A DNA stretch of 64,000 bases from Microvelia longipes. Taxonomy: Eukaryota; Arthropoda; Insecta; Hemiptera; Veliidae. This document shows, in pieces, positions 1 to 9,319 of this stretch. Under the pieces are notes generated by a model. It did no database searches. It was not told where the DNA came from and was given only the letters and a program-made list of their open reading frames with translations. The stretch's first letter is position 1, and each line of letters begins with the position of its first letter. A program made the translations under genes and the position numbers. The stretch covers positions 79,552,042-79,616,041 of the forward strand of contig JACMZG010000008.1 of NCBI GenBank assembly GCA_018340805.1, given 5' to 3'.

Positions 1-2125
1 GCTGTTTTAGAAGGATTAACTGAGAGATTAACATCTCGACACCACTTTTCAATTAGTGATATTGGGTTTTGCATAACTTCAAGAGCTGTATTTATAAATT
101 TGCCTGTAATTATAACCACTATGTCGTCAGCATACCCAATGGTAAAATACCCATTACGATTTAAAGTAGATAAAATTTCATCTACCACCAGACTCCATAA
201 AAGAGGTGATAGCACTCCACCTTGAGGGCAACCTCTTGTAACTCGTGCTTCTACAGCCTCTCCAGCTATACATGCTGTTATTTTCCTTCCTAGAAGTAAA
301 TTACCGATCCATTTGCAAATTGTGTCTTCAACTCCTCGATCCTTTAACGATCTAATAATAGTATCGTATGAGGTATTATCAAATGCTCCTTCAATATCCA
401 GGAAAGCACCAACAGCACATCCTTTGTTGGCAAAAGCAGTTTCTATCTTGTTCACCACAACATGCAAAGCACTCTCACATGATTTGCCTGCTTGGTAAGC
501 GAACTGATATTTATTTAGTGGATTTACAGTGAGAGCAGTCTCACGAATATGCCTGTCAATAATTTTTTCCATAGTTTTCACCAGAAAAGAAGATAAGCAT
601 ATGGGTCGGTAGGATTTTGCTTCTGAGTAAGGACGTCCAGGCTTAGGAATAAAGGTGACGTTGGCTGATTTCCACGAGTCAGGAATGTAACCAAGAGCTA
701 TGCTGGCTCTGAAAAGACTAAAAATTAAAGGCGCCAGTACGTCTATCCCTTGTTGTAAGAAAACAGGGTAAATCCCATCCGGGCCAGGCGATTTGTAAGG
801 TTGAAATGAATTGATAGCCCACTTGATATTGGACATTGTAATGATTTGATCAGCTGTAGCCCAATCAGGAATTACTTGTTGAGTCCTGACGGGATGTTGG
901 TTGTCAGATTCGTTTTTTATAATAACTGAGTCGGGGAAATGTGTCTTTAGCATAACTTCACCTGTTTCCTTACCACTATTAGTGAATTCTCCACTGGGAG
1001 TTTTGAGAGTGCCAACAGGATTTAGGGGATTCTTTGAGAGAACTTTATTCAGCCTTGAAGCTTCAGGGATGCTGTCAATCTCTTCACAGAATTTTTTCCA
1101 AGAGGTTCTTTTGGCCTCTCTAATATCCTTGTTGTATTTTGTTAGAGCTAAAGAATAGGTATTCCATTCACCAGATTTTTTGGCCCGATTAAAAAGTTTT
1201 CTAACCAGTTTTCTCTGTTTTTCTAAAGATTGGCTCCACCAAGGAATGTTTTTAGATTCTTTCCGTATGCTAAGAGGACAGTTATTTTTATAAGACTTTT
1301 CGATAGCGTCAACCAGTTGAGATGCTTTGCTATTGAGAATATGAATTGAATTTACTTCAGAGGACGGAATTAAGGAAGTGAGATCTTTTCTATAACTGTC
1401 CCAGTCAGTTCTTTTTGGGTTGTAGAAAGCAGCGTTATAGTCCTGTTTTATTGATAATTCAAAGAATATGTACCTGTGGTCAGAGGAAGAGGGCTCATTC
1501 GAGACATACCATTTCTTTACAAATCGATCAATTAGGGGTGTTGCTATTGTAATGTGTCTAAAACTTCTTGCCTTCTTCTGTTAATAAAAGTGGGAGAATT
1601 TCCGTGGTTAAGAATTATTAGATTTTCTGACATAATATATGAGAGAAGATGTTCGCCTCGTGAGTTGGTATCAGTGCTTCCCCAGGCAGCAGCATGGTGA
1701 GCATTAGCATCACATCCAATTATCAATTCAATTTTATTAATAGAACAATACTTTACTATGTCCTTAACTTCACTCGTTGGAGGAGGGTCGGGAGAGTCAT
1801 AAGGAAGGTATGCTGAGGCTAATACAATGTGTATTTTGCTGCCTCCTTCATTGAGTTCTAGTTTGACTGCTGTTATATCCGTGTTGGAAAGATTTGATAG
1901 CATTAATGCATCTAGTCCTTTTCTTACAAGTATGCAGGTTCTGGGATGGTTACATAGCTTGTTATATAGAATTTGACATTTTGTTTGACCAAGTCCTGAC
2001 ACGAGACCCTTGGAAATCCAAGGTTCTTGTACTAGGACAATGTCCACCTCACCTGTTGAGAGTAGTTTACAGAGTGAGGCTGAGGCTGCTTTGCTGTGCT
2101 GAAGATTAATTTGTAGTATTTTCAT
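1..2125 (-). pseudogene. LINE ORF2: AP-like endonuclease and reverse transcriptase, frameshifted and partial
   Basis: ORF2 probably starts at the ATG at 2125-2123 (MKILQINLQHSKAA), overlapping the end of ORF1 by about 20 bases in another frame. The endonuclease (EEP fold) shows LVQEPW, SAYLPYDSPD and IGCDANAHHAAAWGS, the usual catalytic Glu, Asp and His neighbourhoods. The frame ends at a TAG at 1544. An extra AC in a GTGT run (1554-1557, plus strand) explains this, because the +2 frame then continues without a stop from about 1553 to base 1. It includes PYKSPGPDGIYP, FIPKPGRP, SYRPICLSSF, DIEGAFDN, CPQGGVLSPLLW and GYADDIVV, the palm motifs of a LINE polymerase. The long clean frame suggests recent inactivation or a sequencing error. 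The protein would nick target DNA and prime reverse transcription. Confidence 0.88.
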
Positions 2126-3350
2126 CGTCAGAATGTTGTTTGTTGTATACTCCTGCTTCCGCATTTCTTCTAGCGACAGCATGTTGGTATTCTGTGCAGG
2201 AAACATCTAATACAGAGTGGTTAAAAGGACGGTTTTTTTCTTTACACATTATACAACTGGGGTCCTCGTTTGTTGTCGGACATGCTGCTCTCAAGTGGCC
2301 CGTTTCACAACAGTGTGAGCATGAGTTTTCAGTTTGTTTGCATTCATTTTTAGTGTGGCCAATCTTCAGACACTTGTAGCATCTGGTTACCCAGTCATAG
2401 TGCTTTAATTGAAGCCTACTCCACTCAATATAGACTTTTCCAGACTCAAGAAGCTTTTGTTTGATTTTGGACGGAACTTCCACAACCCATCTTACATGAT
2501 TTCCTCCTTTTATCCAAGGACAAGGTTTAGTGAACCTAGGGATAACAGCTGCTCCATATTCAATTCTATCAAACCCAAGAGATGTTAGATTTTGTTTCCA
2601 TAAATTGTCTAAGAATTGGTTCTTATTCATGGTTTTATCTACTCCAGTAATTATAACCGTTTCTCCTGGAGTGGTTGGGAGTGATGCTTTAAATCCAAGC
2701 TCTTCCATTAGAGAAAAGTTTAAAATCTTGTCTCTTTCCTCACTATTAGTGCATTCTATCATGCATGCGATTCCTTTTTTCTTATCCAGCATACGAATAA
2801 CTTTAAGGTCCGAGGGCAATTTCGGTTTTAAACTATTTAAAATGTTGGTTCTGAGCATACTAATATCTTTAACGGTACTCGGATCTTTGGGTGTTATAAC
2901 GACAGAATTTTGTAGTTTTGGAACGCTATTTATGAGTTTAAGTGATGGCGGCTGTTTATTAGGAGGAGCAGGTTTTGGTGAGGGAATAGGAAGAGGAATA
3001 GGTTTTGGATGTGGGAAAGGAGAAGGAGTTGGTTTGTTTTTCTCTCCTTTACGTTTGTTTGATTTGGTTACTGTACTGTAAGTTTGTGCGTCATTGTCAC
3101 TATCTAAGTTACTAAGGTTTATTAGATCTATTTCATCATCACTATCAAGTTCCTTATTTGCATTTGATTGCTCATTAGTGTTTGTTTCTAAAGTTAAGTC
3201 TAGTTCAGGAGCAAAAGTAACTTTCTTCAATTTCTTTTCAAGGCGTAGGTGAGATTTAAGTGATCTTATTTCATTATTACCTAGTTCTACCGCGCTAGTT
3301 AAACTGGTGAGGTCTATAAATAAATTGGATACAGCTTCTTTTGCTGTCAT
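2106..3350 (-). CDS. LINE ORF1, C-terminal gag part with three zinc knuckles
   Basis: This 414-residue frame is the nucleic-acid-binding gag portion. An acidic, Ser/Asn-rich N-terminus is followed by a proline-rich stretch near residues 106-135, an RRM-like or gag core (about 155-315) and a Cys/His cluster. The cluster starts with CYKCLKIGHTKNEC (about 324-337), then CSHCCETGHLRAAC, then a longer C-x2-C...H...C. Gag of Jockey-superfamily LINEs coats element RNA. The start ATG overlaps the previous frame's stop (ATGA), which could mean coupled translation or an old frameshift within one longer ORF1. It ends at TAA 2108-2106, inside the start of ORF2. Confidence 0.8.
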   Translation of the reverse strand: MTAKEAVSNLFIDLTSLTSAVELGNNEIRSLKSHLRLEKKLKKVTFAPELDLTLETNTNEQSNANKELDSDDEIDLINLSNLDSDNDAQTYSTVTKSNKRKGEKNKPTPSPFPHPKPIPLPIPSPKPAPPNKQPPSLKLINSVPKLQNSVVITPKDPSTVKDISMLRTNILNSLKPKLPSDLKVIRMLDKKKGIACMIECTNSEERDKILNFSLMEELGFKASLPTTPGETVIITGVDKTMNKNQFLDNLWKQNLTSLGFDRIEYGAAVIPRFTKPCPWIKGGNHVRWVVEVPSKIKQKLLESGKVYIEWSRLQLKHYDWVTRCYKCLKIGHTKNECKQTENSCSHCCETGHLRAACPTTNEDPSCIMCKEKNRPFNHSVLDVSCTEYQHAVARRNAEAGVYNKQHSDDENTTN

Positions 3351-3715
3351 AAGAGCGACATGATTTTAACGATATCTGAGCTACCTATATTCAGTTCATT
3401 AGAACCTAATGTATTAGTAATGGCTAGTTCAAGCTCACCGAATGCCTTGGTTGCCAGTAACATGTTATGATTATTATTTTTACTGGAGGGATGAGAGACC
3501 TGATCATTAGATGAGCTTGAAGCTGATGAGTTTGATGAGCCGGTAGATTGATTGTTGGAGTTTCCAGTGTTCTCCTCTACTCTTGGACGCTTCTTCGATG
3601 GAGTTTCATCCTTATTGCCACCAAGAGTTGTGCCGTCATTAGGAAATTCTTTTTTGGTTTTATTATTTGTTTCTTCATCTGAATCCGGTTCTGATGCTAT
3701 CGTGTTTATTTCCAC
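3347..3715 (-). CDS. LINE ORF1, middle segment without an ATG start
   Basis: A 122-codon frame lies between the two larger gag frames. It is low-complexity, rich in Ser, Asn, Asp and Glu (a SNSSASSSS-like stretch), and contains KKRPRVEE, which resembles a nuclear localisation signal. Its first in-frame start-like codon is GTG at 3715; a TGA lies a few codons upstream with no ATG between. It overlaps the preceding frame by about 10 bases and the following one by 4. The most economical reading is that it is the middle of a single ORF1 split by frameshifts, not a separate gene. Confidence 0.6.
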   Translation of the reverse strand: MEINTIASEPDSDEETNNKTKKEFPNDGTTLGGNKDETPSKKRPRVEENTGNSNNQSTGSSNSSASSSSNDQVSHPSSKNNNHNMLLATKAFGELELAITNTLGSNELNIGSSDIVKIMSLL

Positions 3716-4647
3716 TTTGGGATAGAGGCATGGAGGATGACTTTTTCATTTGTATCCCCTCCGCGCATGCGAAGTGCGAGTTGGCCCTTTTCAACTTTCT
3801 CAATGGTTTTCATTTCTTCATTCAGGTTCTTCTGAAGGTCTTTCTTTAGTTCCTTGGCCTGCTCTAAAATTTGGTTCCTCTCACTGTGTAAACACGTGTT
3901 TATTAGTATCGATTGTGCTCTCATATCGATGACTTCTTCTTTTCTTTTGTACTCTTTTTGAACTGCTTTCCTCCATTTTTTGCAGGCTTTTTTCCTTTGA
4001 ATTGATTTCCCTTGTTCAGTCATGCTTTTTACATAGTTTTCCTTATCGTTTATAGTGAGTTCTTCCTTTGGTGTTGGTTTTGGGGCCAGCTCATTTATAA
4101 GTCTAACCATGAATGTATTATCTGGAGGGGGTCTTACATAAATTACATTATGTATCGTCTGAGTGCTGTTCACTTGGCTGCTACTGCTACTATTAATAAA
4201 ATTGCCAAGTACTTGAGCGAAAGCACTGGCTAAACCAGCTCCTTCTGCAACCAAAAAAGTATCATCTATTTTGTCAGGCGACTCATTGTGATAAGCTGAG
4301 TTTCCATTGCCCCAAGAATTATACTCAGAGTCCGTCATAGAGCTGAATGTGGATCCTCTTTCTCTAAATGCAGCTTGCATATCTGTCCAGCTTGATCCGG
4401 ATACGGTGTCTACAGATGGTGTTTTGCTTAAATATGTGCTAGCAGTGCTAACGCAGCCAGTGCTCATTGTACTCTCACTTCTTGGTCCAATCACTCCAGT
4501 TCCTACATGGTCTCGCATGTCAATCATTTGCCAGGGATTGCTTCGAAATCTCATGTTTATCTCTTCTTCACTTATCAGTGGGTGCCGTAGAAAGTCGTTT
4601 TCCACGGGCCCATTTAGTAGCCATCTACCATTTGATTTACTCATCAT
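3706..4647 (-). CDS. LINE ORF1, N-terminal segment
   Basis: This 313-codon frame begins MMSKSNGRWLLNGP. It is polar, with a Ser/Thr-rich N-terminal half and a charged, probably coiled-coil C-terminal third (Lys/Glu-rich, about residues 190-290, with KELKKDLQKNLNEE). I recognise no named domain. Its position directly upstream of the zinc-knuckle gag frames, on the same strand with overlapping ends, marks it as the N-terminus of the element's ORF1 or a separate upstream ORF. It stops at 3706, where the next frame takes over. Confidence 0.6.
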   Translation of the reverse strand: MMSKSNGRWLLNGPVENDFLRHPLISEEEINMRFRSNPWQMIDMRDHVGTGVIGPRSESTMSTGCVSTASTYLSKTPSVDTVSGSSWTDMQAAFRERGSTFSSMTDSEYNSWGNGNSAYHNESPDKIDDTFLVAEGAGLASAFAQVLGNFINSSSSSQVNSTQTIHNVIYVRPPPDNTFMVRLINELAPKPTPKEELTINDKENYVKSMTEQGKSIQRKKACKKWRKAVQKEYKRKEEVIDMRAQSILINTCLHSERNQILEQAKELKKDLQKNLNEEMKTIEKVEKGQLALRMRGGDTNEKVILHASIPKWK

Positions 4648-4810
4648 ATATGGGGGTTTGTGATAGTTTTAGCCCCTCAGGGGCGGTTAAGGTTAAGGGG
4701 AATTTTAACTTAAAGCGCTTTATGTATCCACAAAGTACCAAAGTAAAACAAGATCAAAGAAAGATCTTGGTCCTCCTTAATATGAAAGATGGTGGTTACA
4801 GGGGCTGTTT
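4648..4810 (-). promoter_or_regulatory. Probable LINE 5' leader
   Basis: This stretch lies between the first LINE ORF and ordinary AT-rich flank. It is richer in G and C and contains CCCCTCAGGGGCGG (4674-4687). LINEs of this group have internal promoters in such leaders; none can be demonstrated here. The outer boundary is a guess from the change in base composition. Confidence 0.4.
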
Positions 4811-5502
4811 AACTTAATATTAATAAAACTGATTTATTGATAGAAGTTAAAAATAAAACTTTCACGTCAACATTGGAAAAAAAAACAAAGTGTAACAAAA
4901 GTATTGTAAAACAGTTCATTCATTTAATCAAATAAAAAGAAAGTATTGAATTACTTACAAGAGTACGCGGTGTGAGCCTATTGTTTTAAGTGAGGAAAAT
5001 GCAAACTTGCATTTTCTTACCTTTCTTATAATGTAGTTTAATAAGAAGTTTTGTCACCTTGAGAATAGTAATATAGCTGATTTAAGCACTAAAATTTACT
5101 AAAAACTACTTCACTTCCAATTGTCTAATAAAACCATTAACAAAAATTTAGTCACAAAAACTAAAATAACTGGCTTAAACAAGTTCACAATAAATTTTTA
5201 ATTACACCAATATGTAGTTCGAGATTTAATGATTTAGTCAGTAAATTTCTACGCACATATGTTTGTAAGAACTAATGAAATAGATGATTTCTAACGGAGC
5301 ACAGAAAGAAACAACCTTTCAGCGTGAGAACTGAAACAAGACTGTCCCCTGTGTATTAATAATAAAATATGTTCTAATTGATTTTGTAATTTTTCAAAAT
5401 TCAATCAATAGGGCTTCGAGTAACAAAATCTCCAAAGTCCCAAATTCATTGTTTACTTTATATTACCACGGTGACTAATGTTTGTTGTTGTTTTGTTTGC
5501 AG
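4811..5502. other. AT-rich intronic sequence
   Basis: No coding signal or clear repeat is seen. It ends in a polypyrimidine-like T/G-rich stretch and TTTGTTTGCAG, the splice acceptor of the first dunce exon (AG at 5501-5502). Confidence 0.6.
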
Positions 5503-5601
5503 TGTCTAAACGAGATAGATAGGTGGGGTATAGATATATTTAAAATAGTTGAAACGTCCTGCGGCAAACCTCTGACTGTTATTGCTTATACAGCATTTCA
5601 G
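5503..5601 (+). CDS. dnc: dunce cAMP phosphodiesterase, internal exon (start of catalytic domain)
   Basis: A 99-base, 33-codon exon is bounded by TTTGCAG and a GTAAAT donor, phase 0 at both ends. It encodes CLNEIDRWGIDIFKIVE...KPLTVIAYTAFQ, the N-terminal edge of the PDE4 catalytic domain (family pattern: W-G-x2-[IV]-F ... RPLT-x3-YT-x-FQ). The enzyme hydrolyses cAMP to 5'-AMP; in flies dunce controls cAMP in learning circuits and the germline. Joined to the exon at 8068 the frame stays open across the splice. Upstream UCR1/UCR2 and isoform-specific exons are not in the window. Confidence 0.9.
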
Positions 5602-5691
5602 GTAAATATACTGGTTTTAAGCTATAAGTTATACACTACTGTATATCTAGTTCTACAGTAATATTATTGCACAAATAATATAAACTAAAAT

Positions 5692-6294
5692 TATGTAGAA
5701 ATTCATACAGTAGGGGTGGGGCGCGGGATACAGTGGTCCAACTCCCTGGTTTGAGGTGGTCCTAAAAAAACAGGGGCTAGTTGCATCAACTACTGCACAG
5801 AGCGCTAGTTTTCACCTTGTACAACTGTTATCAATATTGTTATCAGTATAATGTAAACAAAACAAATTTTCTGAACATTTTTAGTTGTTTATAAGATTAT
5901 TTGTTTAGAAAATAAGATAAATTTAGCATTTTTTCCATTAAAAGAACAAAAAAAAGCAATGAACATGCAAATTAATTTCCAATTTTGCACGTCATGGTTA
6001 TCATATCAGGTCTAGTTAAAAATAACACAGCGTTTATATTTTTATAACATTTTATGAAAATTATGCATTTAAAATAATTAATAAAATTTTTAACATTGTT
6101 AAAGATCCCTTTAAATAATTTAAATCCTGAAAATGAAGAACTAATTATTTTATATATGCCGTACAAGATGAACCGACCTGCCTCTAGTGGAGAAACGGTG
6201 AACTTAAAGCAGGCCCATCTAAAACAGCTTATTCCGGGGGAGTTAGACCACTGTGTTCCGCGCCCCCCACCCCTACTGTATGAATTTCTACATC
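5692..6294. mobile_element. Non-autonomous TIR element (MITE-like), about 600 bp
   Basis: Terminal inverted repeats of about 50 bases (5692-5748 and 6239-6294) share ATGTAGAAATTCATACAGTA followed by a GGGGTGGGGCGCGGGAT-like block. The interior is AT-rich with no transposase. Family not identified. Confidence 0.75.
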
Positions 6295-6299
6295 ACTTT

Positions 6300-6475
6300 A
6301 GTATAAACTTTAGGCTATAGTTCTGCAAATTTTAGAAAGACACAATTATTTATTTATAAATTGCGATATATATTTCAACTAGCTCTGTAGTCATCTTCAG
6401 GCATTATCACATTTATCAATTTATAAATAATTAATTGTCTCTCTAATATTTGTAGAACTAAAACCTATAGTTTAT
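6300..6475. repeat. Small foldback
   Basis: Two arms of about 55 bases (6308-6362 and 6418-6473) are imperfect inverted copies, sharing a TATAGTTCT...AATTATTTATAAATT pattern, around a loop containing CATCTTCAGGC. It directly abuts the TIR element on its left. Confidence 0.6.
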
Positions 6476-6713
6476 ACTATTTGTGAAATAATGTGGAAGT
6501 TCTACAAACTTGATAGTGAAACAAAAACATCATTGAACTACAGTAATATATTTGAGTACAAAAAAATCAAAGAATATACACATAAAGAAAGTAATTATTT
6601 GGGATAAGAGAAGGTTAGTTCCATAGCCAGTTTACAGGAGCGCTAGTGTGTAATTTGGTCCTATCTTCTGTCTGACCTTCCAACATTAGATACATAATGT
6701 ATTCTCTGGTACT

Positions 6714-6804
6714 GGATATCTCGGAACTTTTTCTCAACACATCGGATTCGCTACGATCATCCTCCCTACTTCTGGCTTGCTTTGCTCGTCCTCAGAAAAA
6801 CTAT
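6714..6804 (-). repeat. Fragment of the 5S-like dispersed family
   Basis: This matches the terminal part of the family seen in full near 44.1 kb: CTCGGAACTT, then ACATCGGATTCGCTACG, then TGCTTTGCTCGTCCTCAG. The 5S-like part is missing, and the foldback at 6807 starts immediately after it. Confidence 0.65.
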
Positions 6805-6806
6805 AG

Positions 6807-7306
6807 AAGGCGCGGTCGAATATCCACCGCCTTCTAGAACATTGGATCACCAACAAACTTTTTTTATTACTTTTTTTTCAAAATGTTCAGTAATTAGCCG
6901 GATTTGTGATAAATGAAGCCTATTTCCGTAATCTGCACGCTCTTTTGGTTAATCTCAAAGAGTATTTACATTCACTCAACGATTTATTTTCAATCTAACT
7001 TGGTACATACATAACTACTGTTAGACGTCAATGTTATCTACCTGATTTGTGTTATATTTTGACGTGTCATATTTGTTGACATTGACGTCTAACAGTAGTT
7101 ATGTATGTACCAAGTTAGATTAAAAATAAATCGTTGAGTGAATGTAAATACTCTTTGAGATTAACCAAAAGAGCGTGCAGATTACGGAAATAGGCTTCAT
7201 TTATCACAAATCCAGCTAATTACTGAACATTTTGAAAAAAAAGTTATAAAAAAAGTTTGTTGGTGATCCAATGTTCTAGAAGGCCGTGGATATTCGACCA
7301 CGCCTT
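6807..7306. mobile_element. Long foldback element, about 500 bp
   Basis: The two halves are nearly exact reverse complements with arms of about 225 bases. Ends are AAGGCGCGGTCGAATATCCA and its complement (with CGTGG in place of CGGTGG). The arms meet around a 50-base loop near 7040-7090 containing TTATATTTTGACGTGTCA. There is no ORF. It would form a very stable hairpin. A diverged half-arm reappears at 9766. Confidence 0.85.
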
Positions 7307-7564
7307 ATTGTGTTACATTTAAAAATATAAATTTAACTCTGATTTTCACATGTATGAAACAAGGACCAAAGATAAACTTAACTCCTTGCCCTATATCTTT
7401 CTACATGGTCACATGACTAAAAATCAGCTGGAAGGAGAAAAGGCAACACTTGTAACACACTAAAAGGGAAGAAAAAAGTCCCTCCCTACAGCTGCAAGGT
7501 AGCCGATGTGTAGGTGGGGGTAGGTCTGGTTAAGATTTAATTCTTCAATTTTAAACTGTCCCAC

Positions 7565-7930
7565 AATTAAAGGAACGAAGAAAAGAGTCTCTCCACAAAA
7601 CAATAATTTATTCAAAGCGCTTTCAACCTACATGAGGCCATCATCAGTGCTAGATATAACAGAAAGAATAAACGGCTAAGAGAAAAAAATTAAAGGTTAA
7701 TAAATACGACTGGAAGTCTATTACAACTCACCGACATTGTCGAGTCGAAAAAGAAGAGAAGGAAAACTGGGAATTCCACAGTTTGACTTGTATTTACCTT
7801 TAATGTCTTTCTCTTAGCCGTTTATTCTTTCTATTATATCTGGCACTGATGATGGCCTCATGTTAGGTTGAAAGCGCTTTGAATAAATTATAGTTTTGTG
7901 GAGAGACTCTTTTCTTCGTTCCCTTAATTA
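7565..7930. mobile_element. Foldback element, about 365 bp
   Basis: Arms of about 120 bases share AATTAAAGGAACGAAGAAAA, TCTCTCCACAAAAC, TTCAAAGCGCTTTCAACCTA and ATGAGGCCATCATCAGTGC in inverted order. The loop (about 7700-7790) has GTCGAGTCGAAAAAGAAGAG. There is no coding capacity; it lies just upstream of the second dunce exon. Confidence 0.8.
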
Positions 7931-8067
7931 TGAACTCCACTAGTGCTCATTCAAAATCATGTGTCCCACAATGTATTCAATGATTTTTTAATTAATTTCC
8001 CCCAATATTTGAAAAGCCAAATTGGACCAATAACACTTATTTTTATATTTGTTTAATTTTCTTGCAG

Positions 8068-8232
8068 AGCCGGGAACTGCTGAAGCATTTCATGATACCT
8101 GCGAAAACTTTAGTTGCTTTTCTATTAACTTTAGAAGATCATTACGTGAAAGACAACCCGTTCCACAACTCCACGCACGCCGCAGATGTGACGCAGTCCA
8201 CTCACGTACTACTTAATACTCCTGCTTTAGAG
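8068..8232 (+). CDS. dnc: dunce cAMP phosphodiesterase, catalytic exon with HNSTHAAD motif
   Basis: A 165-base, 55-codon exon follows TTCTTGCAG and ends at GAG before a strong GTACGT donor; phase 0 at both ends, so it joins in frame to the exon at 5503. It reads [14 protein letters not shown]...[25 protein letters not shown]...TPALE. The spacing and wording match insect dunce (SRELL, MIP-x-[13 protein letters not shown]) more closely than vertebrate PDE4. The first His of HNSTH corresponds to the conserved acid/base His and the second to a metal ligand. The following exon, which should carry the HDxxH metal site, was not found in the remaining window. A degenerate copy of the exon end and donor follows immediately. 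Confidence 0.93.
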
Positions 8233-8288
8233 GTACGTAAAGTTGCTATTATCACTCCTACTTTAGAAGTGCGTACACAGGTACGTAC
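8216..8288 (+). repeat. Imperfect duplication of the dunce exon end and splice donor
   Basis: ACTCCTGCTTTAGAGGTACG at the exon boundary is repeated about 43 bases later as ACTCCTACTTTAGAAGTGCG, followed by ACAGGTACGTAC, a second good donor. The frame stays open through the duplication to a TAA at 8290, so use of the downstream donor would add codons. Confidence 0.7.
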
Positions 8289-8329
8289 TTAACGTACACT
8301 TTCCCTACCTGGTTTATATAATACTTTAG

Positions 8330-8510
8330 TGCTGGTGAAACGTACTGTTTCTTCTCCCGGAAGTGCTCATGAAGTTTGGTCAGGTAGGCTCTACCAGTTT
8401 TTCCCAACATCTGTGCTTCCGCAGCCTCCACATTTTAAAGAGTGTACACAATTTTTCTTGGTACTTGCCAATTTATCCTTTGTATGTTTAACCGTGGGGC
8501 TTTGGGTAAA
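8330..8510 (-). pseudogene. Penelope-like GIY-YIG endonuclease fragment (tentative)
   Basis: On the minus strand, with one frameshift, the text reads IVYTLKCGGCGSTDVG then LGKTGRAYLTKLHEHFREKK. This resembles the end of Penelope-like retroelement proteins, where a Cys pair precedes a Y-V-G-x-T-G-R-x6-HEH segment of the GIY-YIG nuclease. Only about 60 residues are seen, and the reverse transcriptase is absent. A coincidental match or another GIY-YIG protein is possible. Confidence 0.4.
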
Positions 8511-8599
8511 TTCACAACGGATAGCCAGTCCGGAACCCCACAGAAAAGGGGATTCCTTTGACTAGGAATCCTGGCCTAGTTAAGTCAGAAAGATATCAG

Positions 8600-9300
8600 G
8601 GTGTAAATCAGAAAACATAAGTATCATTGTATGTATGTATGTATTACTGTCTATCGTTTAGTTTAAAAATCTTGACAGGTCAGTTTAAACACCACTGATT
8701 CTTAAGAAAAAAAGATCCCTGCAAGAAGGGAGCGGGAAAAAACTACGTAAACAAATCAGGTTATTTTACCCATATTTTTTGGCGATGTTTTTTTTTACAT
8801 TTTTTTTGTGTAGTTTTATTTTAAAATATAATTTTAAGATTCATTTGAAAGTAGTTTTCAAAACGATGTAATCAAAAGAAGAAACACAAACAAAGTGAAC
8901 GATTGCCGGGAAGAAGGTTTTTTCCCTACAGCGGTTATTGTGGTAGGGATTTTTTTCTCTTTTTAAGTGAGAGGTTGGCAGCGGCTTTTCTGATTGGTCA
9001 ATCCCCAAAATACTTATGACCTTGGGGATTTTTAAACTAAAGATAGACTGTAATGACTTTATTTATTCTTAAAATTACAAAGATTCAGTGGATTAATTTC
9101 AGTTTCAAGTCAACTTCATGGCAAGAGCCGTCTGGAGGAGAGTTGCTCACTCTTACAATTTGATAGAAAATAAATAAATAAAAATATAAAAATAAATTTA
9201 ATGTTTTTGTTAACTTCCTAGTTTTATTTATTTTTTGCTAAAAGCACTTTTGATCTATGTTGCCAAGATATTTTTGTGTAGTTTGCCAGAGCAGATAGCC
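8600..9300. other. No gene seen; weak inverted blocks
   Basis: AT-rich sequence with a GTAT microrepeat (8625-8644). GCCGGGAAGAAGGTTTTTTCCCTAC near 8905 is similar to AGATCCCTGCAAGAAGGGAGCGGG near 8714, perhaps the two ends of a small degenerate element. Confidence 0.35.
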
Positions 9301-9319
9301 CTTCTTTTGTATTTTGATT

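Larger units (their letters stand above)
1..4810 (-). mobile_element. LOA/Jockey-like non-LTR retrotransposon, 3' end outside window
   Basis: A LINE lies on the minus strand, with its 5' end near 4810 and its 3' part beyond the left edge. In order it holds a leader, a multi-part gag region (4647-2106), an endonuclease and a reverse transcriptase. The gag has three Cys/His knuckles and the polymerase has a YADD box, as in the Jockey superfamily. The PQGGVLSPLLW region and the CDANAH endonuclease motif resemble LOA/Nimb-type elements; the clade is inferred. The RNase H or tail region, poly(A) and target duplication would be off-window. It sits upstream of the dunce exons in the opposite orientation, presumably in a dunce intron. 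Confidence 0.9.
5602..8067 (+). other. dnc: dunce intron loaded with foldback elements
   Basis: The intron runs from donor GTAAAT to acceptor TTTAATTTTCTTGCAG. It contains a TIR element (5692-6294), a smaller inverted repeat (6300-6475), a fragment of the 5S-like family (about 6714-6804) cut by a long foldback (6807-7306), and another foldback (7565-7930). All are described separately. Confidence 0.8.

Noticed and set aside
901..1158. 85-codon plus-strand frame opposite the LINE
   Set aside because: It is the antisense shadow of the reverse transcriptase region, whose minus frame carries all motifs.
2530..3081. 183-codon plus-strand Gly-rich frame
   Set aside because: Antisense shadow of the proline-rich and core gag segment on the minus strand.
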